Part shown: in pieces, positions 44,901 through 53,599 of the stretch | How positions within the stretch are numbered: the first letter of the stretch is position 1 | Layout: each line of letters opens with the position of its first letter | Source: Rhizobium sp. CG5 | Lineage (GTDB): Bacteria; Pseudomonadota; Alphaproteobacteria; Rhizobiales; Rhizobiaceae | DNA: 64,000 nucleotides | Reading direction: 5' to 3' | NCBI RefSeq assembly: GCF_023701945.1 | Contig: NZ_JABAEF010000020.1 | Location: forward strand, 1 to 64,000 | Position numbers and translations under genes: made by a program | The notes under the pieces: generated by a model | Told to the model about the DNA's origin: nothing | The model's input: the letters and a program-made list of their open reading frames with translations, nothing else | Databases searched by the model: none

Positions 44901-47089
44901 GTGTAGCGCCAACCCCGTCGCAGGTCTGTCCAGAACCGATGGGCCAGGACCTTGGCGAGTGAGCGTTGCGCGTCCTCGCGGACAACAGCGCCGGCCCCGG
45001 AATCTAACATCCAGTGAATCCGCGCGTCTTTATTGCTGGCGGTGAATCCAAGCGCCTTGACCACCCGCAGACCGAATTCGTCCTCAGTCATGCCATCCTC
45101 GCCGGCATCCAAAACGGCTCGCAGGATCGCGCCGCGCAGGAGGCTGACGAACAGGAAGTCATTGAAGTGGCCCGCCTGGAGCGCTGCGTCCTGCCGATTG
45201 TCCGTAAAGCCCAGGAGTTTGCGCTTTTCCTTGGGAACGCCACTGTCACGCCCGTTCATCCATTCCAGCGCTGTCGAGACGAGTAGTGTAGTGGCTGAGC
45301 TTCGGCCTTCTCCCGACAGGCCAGCAAGCTTGCTGCGCTCGCGCATGCTGGGATGCGGCTGGTCAAGACAGCAAGGGCAGAAGCCGAACTTTCCCGGTAT
45401 GAACCAGAAGCTCTTACCCGATGAATTGTAACGCCCATCCGACGCCACCGTGACCGTCTGCGGCGCTCGCCGCTTTCGGTTGGCCCGAAGCCGTTCGATG
45501 CCGTTGCGCTCCTCACGCCATTCCTCGGGATAAGTTTCGACCTCACCCGTGAAGGCATAGTCGCGATCGCCATCGCCTGTTGGTGTCAGGTAGCCCGCGA
45601 TATCCCCTTCCTGCTCGTCGAGAGGCGTATCATCGATATTCCTGGGTAGGAAGCGGATGCCGTCGACGCCCTCTGTCTTCGCGACAACGTGGAACTCATG
45701 GCCGCAGTCGCGGCAGAACCGAGTGGGATAGAGGCGGTGGCCCGGAGCACTGGGGTCTTCGAGCTGACCTTCAAATAAAACATTCCTGGGTTGCTCGTTC
45801 AGTGTGGTGAAAATCTCTCCCGCGCCGGCGAAAAACTGATGCAGCTTGAACGCGAGGAATGCGCCGGTGGATGAGCCACCCCGCTCCGTTTCCGGCAAGC
45901 TGATGCGCGTCAGAAATGTTTCAAGGCCGCTCCGACAAACCTCGAAATTTAAACCACTATCTCTTGATAAGAGTGAAACGGCCTCTTCGAACGGGATGGG
46001 CTTTTTGCGCTTGAGTTCGTGCGCGTCTTCCAGGCCGATCGCGAGTTCGGTCCACACTGCCAGCGGGTGACTTTGAAGAACCTTATCTGTCAGCACATCG
46101 GGAAGCATAGATGTCAGGGCATGTGCGAGCTTCGGCCGCACATGGTCGAGTTTCAACAGATCATCCGTCGCGCGTTGAAGGGACTCATCAATCACGGATT
46201 CCGGCCCAATGGGGGTTCCAAAAAGGCGCGATGCTACATCCGCCACGGCTTGTGCGCGGTTAATATCGGAACCTTCGCTCGACATGGTGGCCGATGTTCC
46301 AATACAGATCGGTGTGTTATCTGGTGCGCAGCGGTTGCGAAGCCGGCGGACGAGAATAGCGACGTCGGCGCCTTGGCGGCCGCGATACGTGTGCAACTCG
46401 TCGAGAACGATGAAATTCAGCCCGTTTGCGTTCTCGATTACCTTGGTGTCGAGCGCGTCCTGCCGCGTAAGGAGAAGCTCCGCCATCATAAAGTTAGTCA
46501 GCAGAATGTCCGGCGGATTGTCTGCAATCTGTTGCCGCTGTTCCTGACTTTCCTGGCCGGTGTAGCGCCGCACGACCGGCTTCAGTTCGCTTGGAAGACC
46601 TGACTGGGCGATAAACTTCTCGATCTCCTTAAGCTGGCTATTGGCCAGTGCGTTCATCGGATAAATAATGATCGCGCTCGTCCTACGTGGCTTGCCAGCT
46701 TTTCGCGCGCGGACGATCGCATCGACCACGGGCACGAAGAAGCAGAGCGATTTGCCCGAGCCGGTTCCGGTTGTAACCACATAGCTCTTACCGGCTTGTG
46801 CCTTTGCGATGGACTGCGCTTGGTGGCGATGTAACCGTAGCGGCGTTTGCCCGAAACGGAATATTTTCCCGGTTGCGTCGTCGAGATCTCCCGACGCGAC
46901 CAGATCGTCGACGGTGCGCCCCTGAAGGTATCTAGGATTGAGCGACAGCAGAGCATCCGGCCAGAAGCGTCCGGCATCGTATTGGCGATCAAGTTCCGAT
47001 TTCAGGTCCGCAGATCGAATAGTGCTGAACGACCGCGAGAAGCGGGCGTAGGAATCGATAAGGCGATGGTCGAATTCAAATGCCTTCAT
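41909..47089 (-). CDS. YprA/MrfA-family DEAD/DEAH helicase with DUF1998 C-terminus
   Basis: The start at ATG 47089 (MKAFEFDHRLIDSYARF) has GAGAGG six bases upstream and gives 1,726 residues. The helicase core shows VVTTGTGSGKSLCFFVPVVD near residue 105, FIVLDELHTYRGRQGAD near 225, IGTSATM, and SPTMELGVDI with YAQRAGRAGRSGQ near 1,020. Zinc-binding clusters are FCRDCGHEF near 450, CSNCGACHDGEVERCHACN near 1,325 and CVRGCYRC near 1,590; the last is the C-terminal Cys cluster of the DUF1998/MZB region. In DISARM the helicase (DrmA) and DUF1998 protein (DrmB) are separate; here one chain carries both, as in YprA/MrfA helicases. It is the first gene of the five-gene leftward operon. Confidence 0.88.
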   Translation of the reverse strand: MKAFEFDHRLIDSYARFSRSFSTIRSADLKSELDRQYDAGRFWPDALLSLNPRYLQGRTVDDLVASGDLDDATGKIFRFGQTPLRLHRHQAQSIAKAQAGKSYVVTTGTGSGKSLCFFVPVVDAIVRARKAGKPRRTSAIIIYPMNALANSQLKEIEKFIAQSGLPSELKPVVRRYTGQESQEQRQQIADNPPDILLTNFMMAELLLTRQDALDTKVIENANGLNFIVLDELHTYRGRQGADVAILVRRLRNRCAPDNTPICIGTSATMSSEGSDINRAQAVADVASRLFGTPIGPESVIDESLQRATDDLLKLDHVRPKLAHALTSMLPDVLTDKVLQSHPLAVWTELAIGLEDAHELKRKKPIPFEEAVSLLSRDSGLNFEVCRSGLETFLTRISLPETERGGSSTGAFLAFKLHQFFAGAGEIFTTLNEQPRNVLFEGQLEDPSAPGHRLYPTRFCRDCGHEFHVVAKTEGVDGIRFLPRNIDDTPLDEQEGDIAGYLTPTGDGDRDYAFTGEVETYPEEWREERNGIERLRANRKRRAPQTVTVASDGRYNSSGKSFWFIPGKFGFCPCCLDQPHPSMRERSKLAGLSGEGRSSATTLLVSTALEWMNGRDSGVPKEKRKLLGFTDNRQDAALQAGHFNDFLFVSLLRGAILRAVLDAGEDGMTEDEFGLRVVKALGFTASNKDARIHWMLDSGAGAVVREDAQRSLAKVLAHRFWTDLRRGWRYTNPSLSVLKLIDVAFIGLDEIAEDTERLAAILPDLGTLDVPARKTMLKVLLGAMLEGLAVGTEALDLTVLDTVAQKSRNLLRTPWAVDAKETPRSRTTLFLQAPGKDRVGLREEQTIIRAGHNSRIGRLINRRSAIGTKLGKADYLTVMTGLMELLAREGLVSRVDIEADLQGWRLSPSAVRVIPGEAVRKGKAQGNHYFHDLYNVIATDLKAGHSSYWGLEGREHTAQVSQRQREWREWRFRFEEDDQENLAEYAADLRAAGESEQFLPAMFCSPTMELGVDISALNAVYLRNVPPTPANYAQRAGRAGRSGQAAVIVTYCAAQSPHDQYFFERRNEMVAGVVRPPALDITNEELVRSHLHAVWLAEAKVALSPDIPEILDLKRADYPLKKEIHDVINRPMLLSIARLPMKRVLDQILASTEGRKPVWMGEPEDFVSEVAQQAPQEFHRAFDRWRELYNSARTQLTEANARSEITGLSGADRRRIKAAQMQASDQITILEQGKASNGSDFYSYRYLATEGFLPGYNFPRLPLYAFIPGEGKTGSFLQRARFLAISEFGPRSLIYHEGRAYRVMKAKLPPEVRTGDGSELATRDIFICSNCGACHDGEVERCHACNTTMAGEVPVQRTLRIDNVEAAPVERITANDEERVRQGFDIQTVFSWPMRDGRIQITEGDFRCDDVSVLTLQYANSAEISRINKGLKRRANQTVFGFYIDPRSGYWTKSEDEDGDVEMPPDVVKPVRIVPIVRDRKNALLIRFSEPAAYAAETIATVQHALMRGIEVVFQLEEGEILGEPLPARDNRRAILTYEATEGGAGVLSRLVTEPQALAKIAREALALMHFEKVDDAIAAGDSKLLVSRDGEACVRGCYRCLLSYFNQPDHELIDRTSDEAKQMLVDLARGQIVLADHSSRPVESGGWESAFKEAGFPAPDASAVSFSGKEMSFAWRSHFVAACIGPPDTATREAAEVKGWTLFELQGTGSEGVPDAMISMLGGTIR

Positions 47090-47265
47090 TATTTGCCTCT
47101 CATCCCCATACGCCACTAAGCTTTTCTTCTTGTTGCACGAATTAATTGCATTATCTCCAAGAAGTGACGATTGAAATGTGCGCTATGAACTTTTTCGCCG
47201 CTAGAGGCGCCGTTTCAACCACAAGCCATTAGCGCAAACCGGCAATCGGTTGCTTCAACGTCGAT

Positions 47266-48396
47266 TTATAATAGTCCCCACGCGCGAAACCTCCCCCTGC
47301 CCGTCATCTCCCTGAGGCCCAGTTCCAAAACAATCCGCCGCGCTGCCTGCGGCGTCACCTCGAGCGCTTTCGCCACCATCGCGGCCGACACCAGCGGCCG
47401 CGCCATGATCAGCTCGACCAGTTCCGGCAGCTTTGAAGAAGTCCGCCGCCCCTCCAACTTCCGCGCCATCATGGTGCGCGCCAGCGCTAACCGGTCATGC
47501 TCCTTCAGCCCGATCTCGGCGGCCGCGATCAGCCCGTGGGCGATCGCCAATAGCCGCGTTTCCCGATCACGATGCCGGCGCCGATCAACGGGAATGGTTT
47601 TCAGTCCGAGATTGATCGCCGCGAGATGGGCGCCGGAAGTGACGCCGGCCTGGCGCAGGATGGAGGCGGCAAATACCCGGCCGAGCCAAGGCGCATGCTG
47701 CAGGACGGCGAGCTCGTTCCAGGCATCAAGGGCCACGATCGCCTGCAGCACCGCCGGCAAGTTTTCGGCCCGCCGCAACACAGCGCGCCATTCCTCAAGC
47801 CGCGCGTCCTCATCCCAGTCGACATCGTAGATCATCGGATCTTTCTCTTGGCCGCCGCCACGGCCGAGCCGCGTTGCGTTCTCGATCGCAGCTTCGGAAC
47901 GGGCCAGGACAGCATCAATGGCGGCATAGTCGACGCCGGGTAAATTCTCCGCGTCATCACCATCGTCCCCCTCCCCTTCCGGATCGATGGCGACCGCTGG
48001 CCGAACGACGCCGGCCGGCTCCTCCACCTCCGCGCCGACCGGATTGATGTCCGACGTCTGTCGCAAAGTTCGGATACCCTCTGCCGATAACGCCCAGGCG
48101 GGGAGATAGGCAGCAATGCGCCGGCGGCTGCGCAGAACGTCGCGGGCGATTGTTAGCTCATGGGTCGGTGTGCGAATATCCCGCGTGGCATCATGGAGGA
48201 CAAGGTCTTCGAGATGGACGAGTTCGCCGTCGATCCAAAGAGAGGCGCATGCATCGGTGAATTGGGTGCGTTCGAGGAAGCCCGCGCCGACGGGCGAACG
48301 GGCGATACGTTCGTCGAGACGCGCCAATTCGATACCGGCGCGAAAAGCCGGCTCCATCAGGGCTGTGATGCTGATTTTCGCGAGATCATAAGCCAT
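47266..48396 (-). CDS. RHE_PE00001-family plasmid protein (DUF1612 plus HTH)
   Basis: The start at ATG 48396 (MAYDLAKISITALMEP) gives 376 residues; an ATG three codons earlier is possible. The N-terminal 120 residues (RIARSPVGAGFLERTQF; DACASLWIDGELVHLEDLVLHDA) are the DUF1612 region. The C-terminus carries a helix-turn-helix (VSAAMVAKALEVTPQAARRIVLELGLREMTGRGRFRAWG). Such proteins are found next to a tyrosine recombinase on many rhizobial plasmids, as here, and may regulate it or join it at the recombination site. Function is not proven. Confidence 0.8.
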   Translation of the reverse strand: MAYDLAKISITALMEPAFRAGIELARLDERIARSPVGAGFLERTQFTDACASLWIDGELVHLEDLVLHDATRDIRTPTHELTIARDVLRSRRRIAAYLPAWALSAEGIRTLRQTSDINPVGAEVEEPAGVVRPAVAIDPEGEGDDGDDAENLPGVDYAAIDAVLARSEAAIENATRLGRGGGQEKDPMIYDVDWDEDARLEEWRAVLRRAENLPAVLQAIVALDAWNELAVLQHAPWLGRVFAASILRQAGVTSGAHLAAINLGLKTIPVDRRRHRDRETRLLAIAHGLIAAAEIGLKEHDRLALARTMMARKLEGRRTSSKLPELVELIMARPLVSAAMVAKALEVTPQAARRIVLELGLREMTGRGRFRAWGLL

Positions 48397-48481
48397 TGAA
48401 ATCATGGTAAATGATTTGCTAAAGGAACTCTATCTTAATAGTAGGGTTCCTCACATAGTATGATTGGCGGTTGTGCGCCTA

Positions 48482-48510
48482 ACCATCGATAACGAGCGTT
48501 TATCGATGGT
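48482..48510. repeat. Palindrome resembling a tyrosine-recombinase core site
   Basis: Two perfect 11-bp inverted arms, ACCATCGATAA (48482-48492) and TTATCGATGGT (48500-48510), flank a 7-base asymmetric centre CGAGCGT. The size and the TAA...TTA inner edges resemble dif/Xer-type crossover sites. It lies 85 bases upstream of the recombinase gene. It could equally be an operator for the divergent genes. Confidence 0.55.
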
Positions 48511-48594
48511 AGTTGATCTGGAGTCGCAAATCAGAAAGAATCGCAGCAAATCACGGTCCTCCCGGCCGGCGAACCCCGCCATTTTGGAGCGTCC

Positions 48595-49743
48595 GTGGCC
48601 AAACCCAAGACATCACTGACCGCCGTGGAGCGACGCGCCGAAGAACTCGACACCATTGCCGCCGTGCTGCCAATGGAGCGCCGCGACGAACTGGCCGAAC
48701 TGCTCACCGACCATGATGTCGAGACGCTGCGCCATCTCGTCAACCAGGGCATGGGCGACAACACACTTCGCGCACTGACCTCGGATCTCGCCTATCTCGA
48801 AGCCTGGGGGCTGGCGGCGACTGGAAAGTCGCTGCCCTGGCCGGCTCCCGAGGCACTTCTCTTAAAATTCGTCGCCCATCACCTCTGGGACCCGCAGCAC
48901 CGCGAGACCGATCCGGATCACGGCATGCCGGCTACTGTCGACGAAAACCTACGAAGCCAGGGCTTCCTGAAATCCGTTGGACCGCATGCGCCGGCGACGG
49001 TGCGCCGGCGGCTGGCTAATTGGTCGACGCTCACCAAATGGCGCGGCCTGGATGGCGCCTTCGCATCCCCTGCCCTCAGATCGGCCATTCGGCTGGCGAT
49101 CCGGGCCGCGCCAAGACAACGTCTTCGTAAGAGCGCCAAGGCGGTCACCGGTGACGTCCTAGCAAAACTGCTGGCGACGTGCGCGGCCGACAGCCTGCGC
49201 GATCTCCGTGACCGCGCGATCCTGATGGTCGCCTTTGCCTCCGGTGGCCGCCGGCGCAGCGAGATCGCCGGGCTGCGCCGCGAACAGCTGACTGTCGAGC
49301 CGCCGATCCCGGTCGAAAACGGCGCCCCCCTCCCCTCTCTCGCCATCCATCTTGGCCGCACCAAGACCAGCAATGGTGAGCAGGATGATGTTGTCTATCT
49401 GACCGGTCGGCCGGTGGAGGCGCTGAACGCCTGGATCACAGCCGCCAAGATCGAAAGCGGTAGCGTGTTCCGAGCGATCGGGCGCTGGGGGACGGTGTCG
49501 CGGCGGGCGATCGATCCGCAGTCGGTCAATGCGATCCTCAAGCAGCGGGCGGCAATGGCCGGGTTGGAGCCTGGGGAGTTTTCGGCGCATGGGCTGCGAT
49601 CGGGATATTTGACCGAGGCCGCCAATCGCGGCATCCCCCTCCCCGAGGCGATGGAGCAGTCACGGCATCGCTCGGTCCAGCAGGCATCCAGCTATTATAA
49701 CAGTGCCACAAGACGAAGCGGACGTGCTGCTCGCATACTTTGA
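48595..49743 (+). CDS. Tyrosine recombinase/site-specific integrase
   Basis: The 382-residue protein starts at GTG with TTGGAG upstream. The N-terminal SAM-like domain runs to about residue 175. The catalytic domain has the first Arg in ASGGRRRSEIAGL near residue 217, a Lys in LGRTKTSNGE, then AHGLRSGYLTEA and RHRSVQQASSYYN, which gives the R-K-H-R-H-Y set with the Tyr near residue 367. Such recombinases beside repABC may resolve plasmid multimers or cointegrates; the enzyme is not obviously of phage origin. It is divergent from the DUF1612 gene. Confidence 0.88.
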   Translation: MAKPKTSLTAVERRAEELDTIAAVLPMERRDELAELLTDHDVETLRHLVNQGMGDNTLRALTSDLAYLEAWGLAATGKSLPWPAPEALLLKFVAHHLWDPQHRETDPDHGMPATVDENLRSQGFLKSVGPHAPATVRRRLANWSTLTKWRGLDGAFASPALRSAIRLAIRAAPRQRLRKSAKAVTGDVLAKLLATCAADSLRDLRDRAILMVAFASGGRRRSEIAGLRREQLTVEPPIPVENGAPLPSLAIHLGRTKTSNGEQDDVVYLTGRPVEALNAWITAAKIESGSVFRAIGRWGTVSRRAIDPQSVNAILKQRAAMAGLEPGEFSAHGLRSGYLTEAANRGIPLPEAMEQSRHRSVQQASSYYNSATRRSGRAARIL

Positions 49744-49836
49744 CCGAGTTTGCGCGAGGACCGTCTCCTGATGTGCAGCTTGCTGCATCACGGCTGACGG
49801 ATCGAAGATATTTGCCACACTGAAATTTTTCCTCGA

Positions 49837-50712
49837 TCAGAACCGCATCTTCATTGTCTGAGCCACGCTGAACGGCGGGAAGTTTGGCTGCCTGAGCGAT
49901 CCCTGCATCAGCTCAAAGAACTGGTTCCAGGCAAACTTGTTGACGATCTCGTCCGGCCGCTCGAATGTGAACATCTCCAATCCGTCGACATTTCCTGTCA
50001 CTCTGTATCGCTCCGCCGCCACTGGCGTGATGTAGAGACGGATCGCATAACGGATGTTGTTCAAAAACTCCGCGATCGTGCTTGCGTGGTAGGCGAGCAA
50101 GTGGGTGTGAAACCAATCCCAACAGTCAGGCAAAGCCAGGTAAGCGTCGCTCTCATCAATCTCGACCTGGTTATCGGCCAATATCCTGCGAAGGGAATTT
50201 GCTTGCCCACCCAAACGGAGAAAGTTGTGCTTTCCGATGTCACCGCTCATACGGATGAAGTCGATCCGTTTGATCCGAAGATCCACCTTCACATCGATAC
50301 TGCCGAACCAGACCTCTTCTACGAGAGCATAGGCCTCGAGCCAGTCGCTGAACTCCTGAACGATCCGGCTGAGGTGATCGATTTTCGTTCCGATCAGCGG
50401 CTTCTCACAGATCCGCCTCAGATAATAGAGCGTTGTGTGGTCGACCTTGCTATCACCGCTCGGCGGCTTGGGCAGGCCGAACGGAAGGGGCGATCCGCCC
50501 TTGCCCGTCACAGGCGACAGGAAGTCGCGCAGGAAGGTTCCAAACTGCCGCAGGGTTCCGGCAGTCTGTGGAAGAAGGTTCGTGTCAGTGCGCTTTTCGC
50601 CGAGAGGGCAGAAGATCGCGTGATTGACGAGGTCATCAACCATAGTGATCACGGCACTGAGGACGATGGCCTCCTGCTCGATCTCCGAAAACGTGCCTGC
50701 TTTGATAGCCAT
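49837..50712 (-). CDS. Hypothetical protein, no recognised family
   Basis: The 291-residue protein starts at an ATG with TAGGTGG upstream. It begins MAIKAGTFSEIEQEAIVLSAV. The N-terminal segment (AVITMVDDLVNHAIF) is helical; a soluble alpha-rich fold is likely, without membrane segment or catalytic motif. It is the first of four isolated genes between the recombinase and repC. Function is unknown. Confidence 0.55.
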   Translation of the reverse strand: MAIKAGTFSEIEQEAIVLSAVITMVDDLVNHAIFCPLGEKRTDTNLLPQTAGTLRQFGTFLRDFLSPVTGKGGSPLPFGLPKPPSGDSKVDHTTLYYLRRICEKPLIGTKIDHLSRIVQEFSDWLEAYALVEEVWFGSIDVKVDLRIKRIDFIRMSGDIGKHNFLRLGGQANSLRRILADNQVEIDESDAYLALPDCWDWFHTHLLAYHASTIAEFLNNIRYAIRLYITPVAAERYRVTGNVDGLEMFTFERPDEIVNKFAWNQFFELMQGSLRQPNFPPFSVAQTMKMRF

Positions 50713-50793
50713 TTAGCCACCTAAATTGCTTAAGAAATCAGATGATGCAATGCTGCCACTCACAAAATCACACCATCTGGAGTAAATCGATAT

Positions 50794-51423
50794 ATGACGC
50801 GCCGAAAGAGCAAATTGTCCTTGGACGAGCGGGCTGCTTTACCAGTCGCACAGGACAACCCAGGCCTCGAATATCTTCGGCTCAACCGCCAGGAGGTCCG
50901 CGAAACCGAAATCAATTCGGCGGTCCGGCTTTTTCTGCTCGACGAGGACCCAATCTCAGCGCACCTGCTCGCCAGCGCCGCGAACGAGATCATGGGCGCT
51001 TTATCGAAAGGACAGGCCGGTGTCGGCCTCAATGACGTGCGAGCTTTCATGAAGGAAGCTGGGGTGAAGGGCGATCTACAGGAAGAGTTATTTGCCAGCC
51101 TGCAGCACCCCTACAATTTCCTGAAGCACTCATCGGCGGACTTCAGTGTCGAGAACGACTTCTCGGTCGACTACGTGGTGATGGGGCTCTACACCGCGAT
51201 CCACAGCTATAAGACACTTTTCGGAAATCTCTCACCTGAGATGAAGACGTTTTATGGCATTGCCCAGGCTTGGCGGCTTCGGCAATGGTGGCCGGATGAT
51301 CCAGAATTTGAAACAAAGCTTCAAGTCGCTCACAGAATGGGACTAGTCGATGCGTCTCGCGAGGAATTTTGCGAAGTAGGACGGAGGACACTCGAGGCTG
51401 CTTACAACGCTGCGGGCTACTAA
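50794..51423 (+). CDS. Hypothetical protein with HEPN-like composition
   Basis: The 209-residue protein is divergent from the previous gene. Helices include REVRETEINSAVRLFLLDED and ISAHLLASAANEIMGAL, and a conserved-looking HPYNFLKHSSADF segment lies near residue 108. The spacing of helices and the NFLKH motif recall small HEPN-type helical proteins, but no RxxxxH motif could be fixed. No clear function. Confidence 0.55.
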   Translation: MTRRKSKLSLDERAALPVAQDNPGLEYLRLNRQEVRETEINSAVRLFLLDEDPISAHLLASAANEIMGALSKGQAGVGLNDVRAFMKEAGVKGDLQEELFASLQHPYNFLKHSSADFSVENDFSVDYVVMGLYTAIHSYKTLFGNLSPEMKTFYGIAQAWRLRQWWPDDPEFETKLQVAHRMGLVDASREEFCEVGRRTLEAAYNAAGY

Positions 51424-51515
51424 ACGGAAACCGGCGCCCCAGTGGCGAATGGCAGATGCAGAAAGTTTTGCGGAAATTACACCGGTGGCAGAGGAACAGA
51501 TCGATCCGACGTAGC

Positions 51516-52187
51516 CTAGTTAGCCGGCATGGCTGGCTCCGCAATAGGTTTATTCAAGGGTGCCTCTTCGATCTCAATGAGGCCTTCTTCGTATAGCGTA
51601 GCCATCGCCAGCACCACCATCTTTTCTTCGTCTGCCGAAAGTCCTCCGAGACCAATCTCGTCGTTAACCTCCCCGGCAAGCCTTGCCATTAGAACGATGT
51701 AACAGACGTGCAGAGCATAGAGATTCCTAGCCAGTTCGCGATGATAGATAGGAAAAGCAGATGGTCCTTTTAGCTCGCCTACCTCCATCTCGATGATGGT
51801 GTGCAGAAGGGCTGACTGCGAAACGTGAGCCGCGCCGCTCAGCTCACCATACGCCTTGCCCATGTTTTTGAGAACACCGATCGTGGCATGAGGCGTCTTA
51901 CCATCTTTCCGGCTGCCTACTCCTAACTCCTGGACGGCAGAAATGATTTCATGTTCCTGGCGCAGCAGGGTAGCAGCCTGGACGTAGAGGCCTTCAACTA
52001 CAGCCACCTCGCAGAGATTGATGCTCTGCAGAAAGTGAGAGATCAGATTGAGCTTCTGACTGTTGTTCGGATTTTCCTTGATCTTCGCACCAGCGCTTCT
52101 CGATATGAGGTTTCCCAATGCGCTCCAGGCAAATGCGTGTGCCTCGGTGAGCCGAATGTCGTTATCTTTGAACTTCTTCCTGTTCAA
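51516..52187 (-). CDS. Hypothetical helical protein
   Basis: The start is a TTG with GAGG nine bases upstream; a different start is possible. The 223-residue protein contains NLCEVAVVEGLYVQAATLLR, then QEHEIISAVQELGVG and the segment YGELSGAAHVSQSALLH. The E...R-x-E-H-E pattern followed by LS..AHV is seen in several abortive-infection or surface-exclusion-like helical families, so a defence link is possible but weak. It converges with the previous gene. Confidence 0.5.
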   Translation of the reverse strand: MNRKKFKDNDIRLTEAHAFAWSALGNLISRSAGAKIKENPNNSQKLNLISHFLQSINLCEVAVVEGLYVQAATLLRQEHEIISAVQELGVGSRKDGKTPHATIGVLKNMGKAYGELSGAAHVSQSALLHTIIEMEVGELKGPSAFPIYHRELARNLYALHVCYIVLMARLAGEVNDEIGLGGLSADEEKMVVLAMATLYEEGLIEIEEAPLNKPIAEPAMPAN

Positions 52188-52308
52188 ATGACTAACCTCG
52201 AGGTGTTTGCCGGCGATGATTGAGACCGGAACTAACGCTTCCTCTCCCTAGTTATCGAGGGCGCCGACGATGTCGTCTCCAAATTTCAGCTCTCGCTTGA
52301 TTTCCATC

Positions 52309-53274
52309 TTACGTGACCCTTGTCTTAGCCCTCTGTTGCCCCAAAGCGGCAGGAAGATCCTTACCGCGTGTGTAGGGCTCACTCCGGGTATGAAGCTCAA
52401 ACTCTCCGTCTCTGGCGTAGAGCTGCTTTGTGGCGTTCTTCGCCATGCTTGTATTCATGTCGGCAACCTGATCGCGTCTGAAAGCACGGTTCGGCGGCTG
52501 CTTTACGAACAGCCCGATCAATGCCATCTCCGGAGAGATGGGGAACATGACGATCGTGCCAGCCACGCCGAATCCAGGTGAATATGGTCCGCGATCCTTT
52601 CCATCGGCCCATGATAGGACGACGGGATCATCGCAGGTAGTAAAAGTCGAGCCCGCGGGAGCCGAGGCAAACGCCCAGCTTCTTCGAGCCAGCTGCTCGA
52701 CGACCGTCGGAACCGCGTCGAGCTCCAAACCGACAAGGTAAGTCTGATCAATTGCGATCTTGTATTCCCCGCGTTCGATGAGCGTCTTCATTTCGTCGTA
52801 GCCGACGTCGTCCCGGATTGGGGCGCCGCCCTCTCGAGCCTGCCGAATCGATTCCTGGTATCTGTCCTTGTCCTGGAGCGCAGCGCTCATCATTCCCCCG
52901 GCAATCTTCAGGTGGAGATCTTCGATCATCGACCGGAAACGAGGATTTCTCACGGCCACATTTCCCATCAGGAGCATGACCATCGAGAAGTGATCGTCGG
53001 ATGGGAAGCTTTTTGTTTCGATCGCTTCAGCCAGGCGCGGGGCGATCTCGCCCTCGATCTCTGCCATTCCGTCTTCCACGTGGTTCGGATCAAGCCCCTC
53101 TGCTTCGATGCGGAAGAAATTTCGGCGAGCCCCGATGTTTCGGACCAGCGTGCGGAATGACTTCTTTGTCGACTGGTCGAACACGAACACCTGCGCCTTC
53201 CGTTTATCGGCAGTGTCGCAAAAACCTCTGAGGTAGAACTGCGGAATGAAGTGATGGTTTACAGTGTCAGACAT
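52309..53274 (-). CDS. DUF4238 domain protein
   Basis: The 321-residue protein opens with MSDTVNHHFIPQFYLRGF, the hallmark of DUF4238. The His pair and the later FFRIEAEG and DPVVLSWADG segments agree with that family. DUF4238 proteins are widespread single genes of unknown function on mobile DNA. A nuclease or toxin role has been suspected because of the conserved His residues, but I cannot support it here. It is 121 bases upstream of nothing obvious and ends the orphan block before repC. Confidence 0.75.
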   Translation of the reverse strand: MSDTVNHHFIPQFYLRGFCDTADKRKAQVFVFDQSTKKSFRTLVRNIGARRNFFRIEAEGLDPNHVEDGMAEIEGEIAPRLAEAIETKSFPSDDHFSMVMLLMGNVAVRNPRFRSMIEDLHLKIAGGMMSAALQDKDRYQESIRQAREGGAPIRDDVGYDEMKTLIERGEYKIAIDQTYLVGLELDAVPTVVEQLARRSWAFASAPAGSTFTTCDDPVVLSWADGKDRGPYSPGFGVAGTIVMFPISPEMALIGLFVKQPPNRAFRRDQVADMNTSMAKNATKQLYARDGEFELHTRSEPYTRGKDLPAALGQQRAKTRVT

Positions 53275-53599
53275 TATTTCTCACAGTGCTTGCAGATCTT
53301 TGTGGCCTGACGTGGTCTATATTTACCGATATCGCGTTCAGCCTGTTCCGTTATGAAAATCACATATATCCGAACAGATCTAGAGACCCTTGCCCGCTCA
53401 CATCTTCCTGTAAAATCTCTTCCAAATTTGATTCTTCGAAAGCCCTATCCAGCACCTCGCTCCTCGCCTCATGCTCTACCTCCGCGAGGTCATCCTCCTG
53501 TATTTATTGGTGAAAAACGCTGTCTGTACGGCTGACAACTGGATGTCAGGGTAAAACCTCTCGCATAACTCCTTTGACGTCGATCTTACTGCGAATGCC
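53275..53599. other. Intergenic region downstream of repC
   Basis: This 325-base stretch is more AT-rich than its surroundings and contains one copy of a 15-base repeat shared with the repA-repB junction. Short frames here have no start signals. No terminator hairpin with a T run was seen for repC. Confidence 0.5.
53525..53539. repeat. Candidate parS-like repeat copy downstream of repC
   Basis: TGTACGGCTGACAAC is identical to the copy at 56011. On the other strand it reads GTTGTCAGCCGTACA, whose first half matches the GTT-NNNN-GC parS half-site of repABC plasmids while the second half departs from the palindrome. A RepB-binding role is inferred. Confidence 0.45.
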
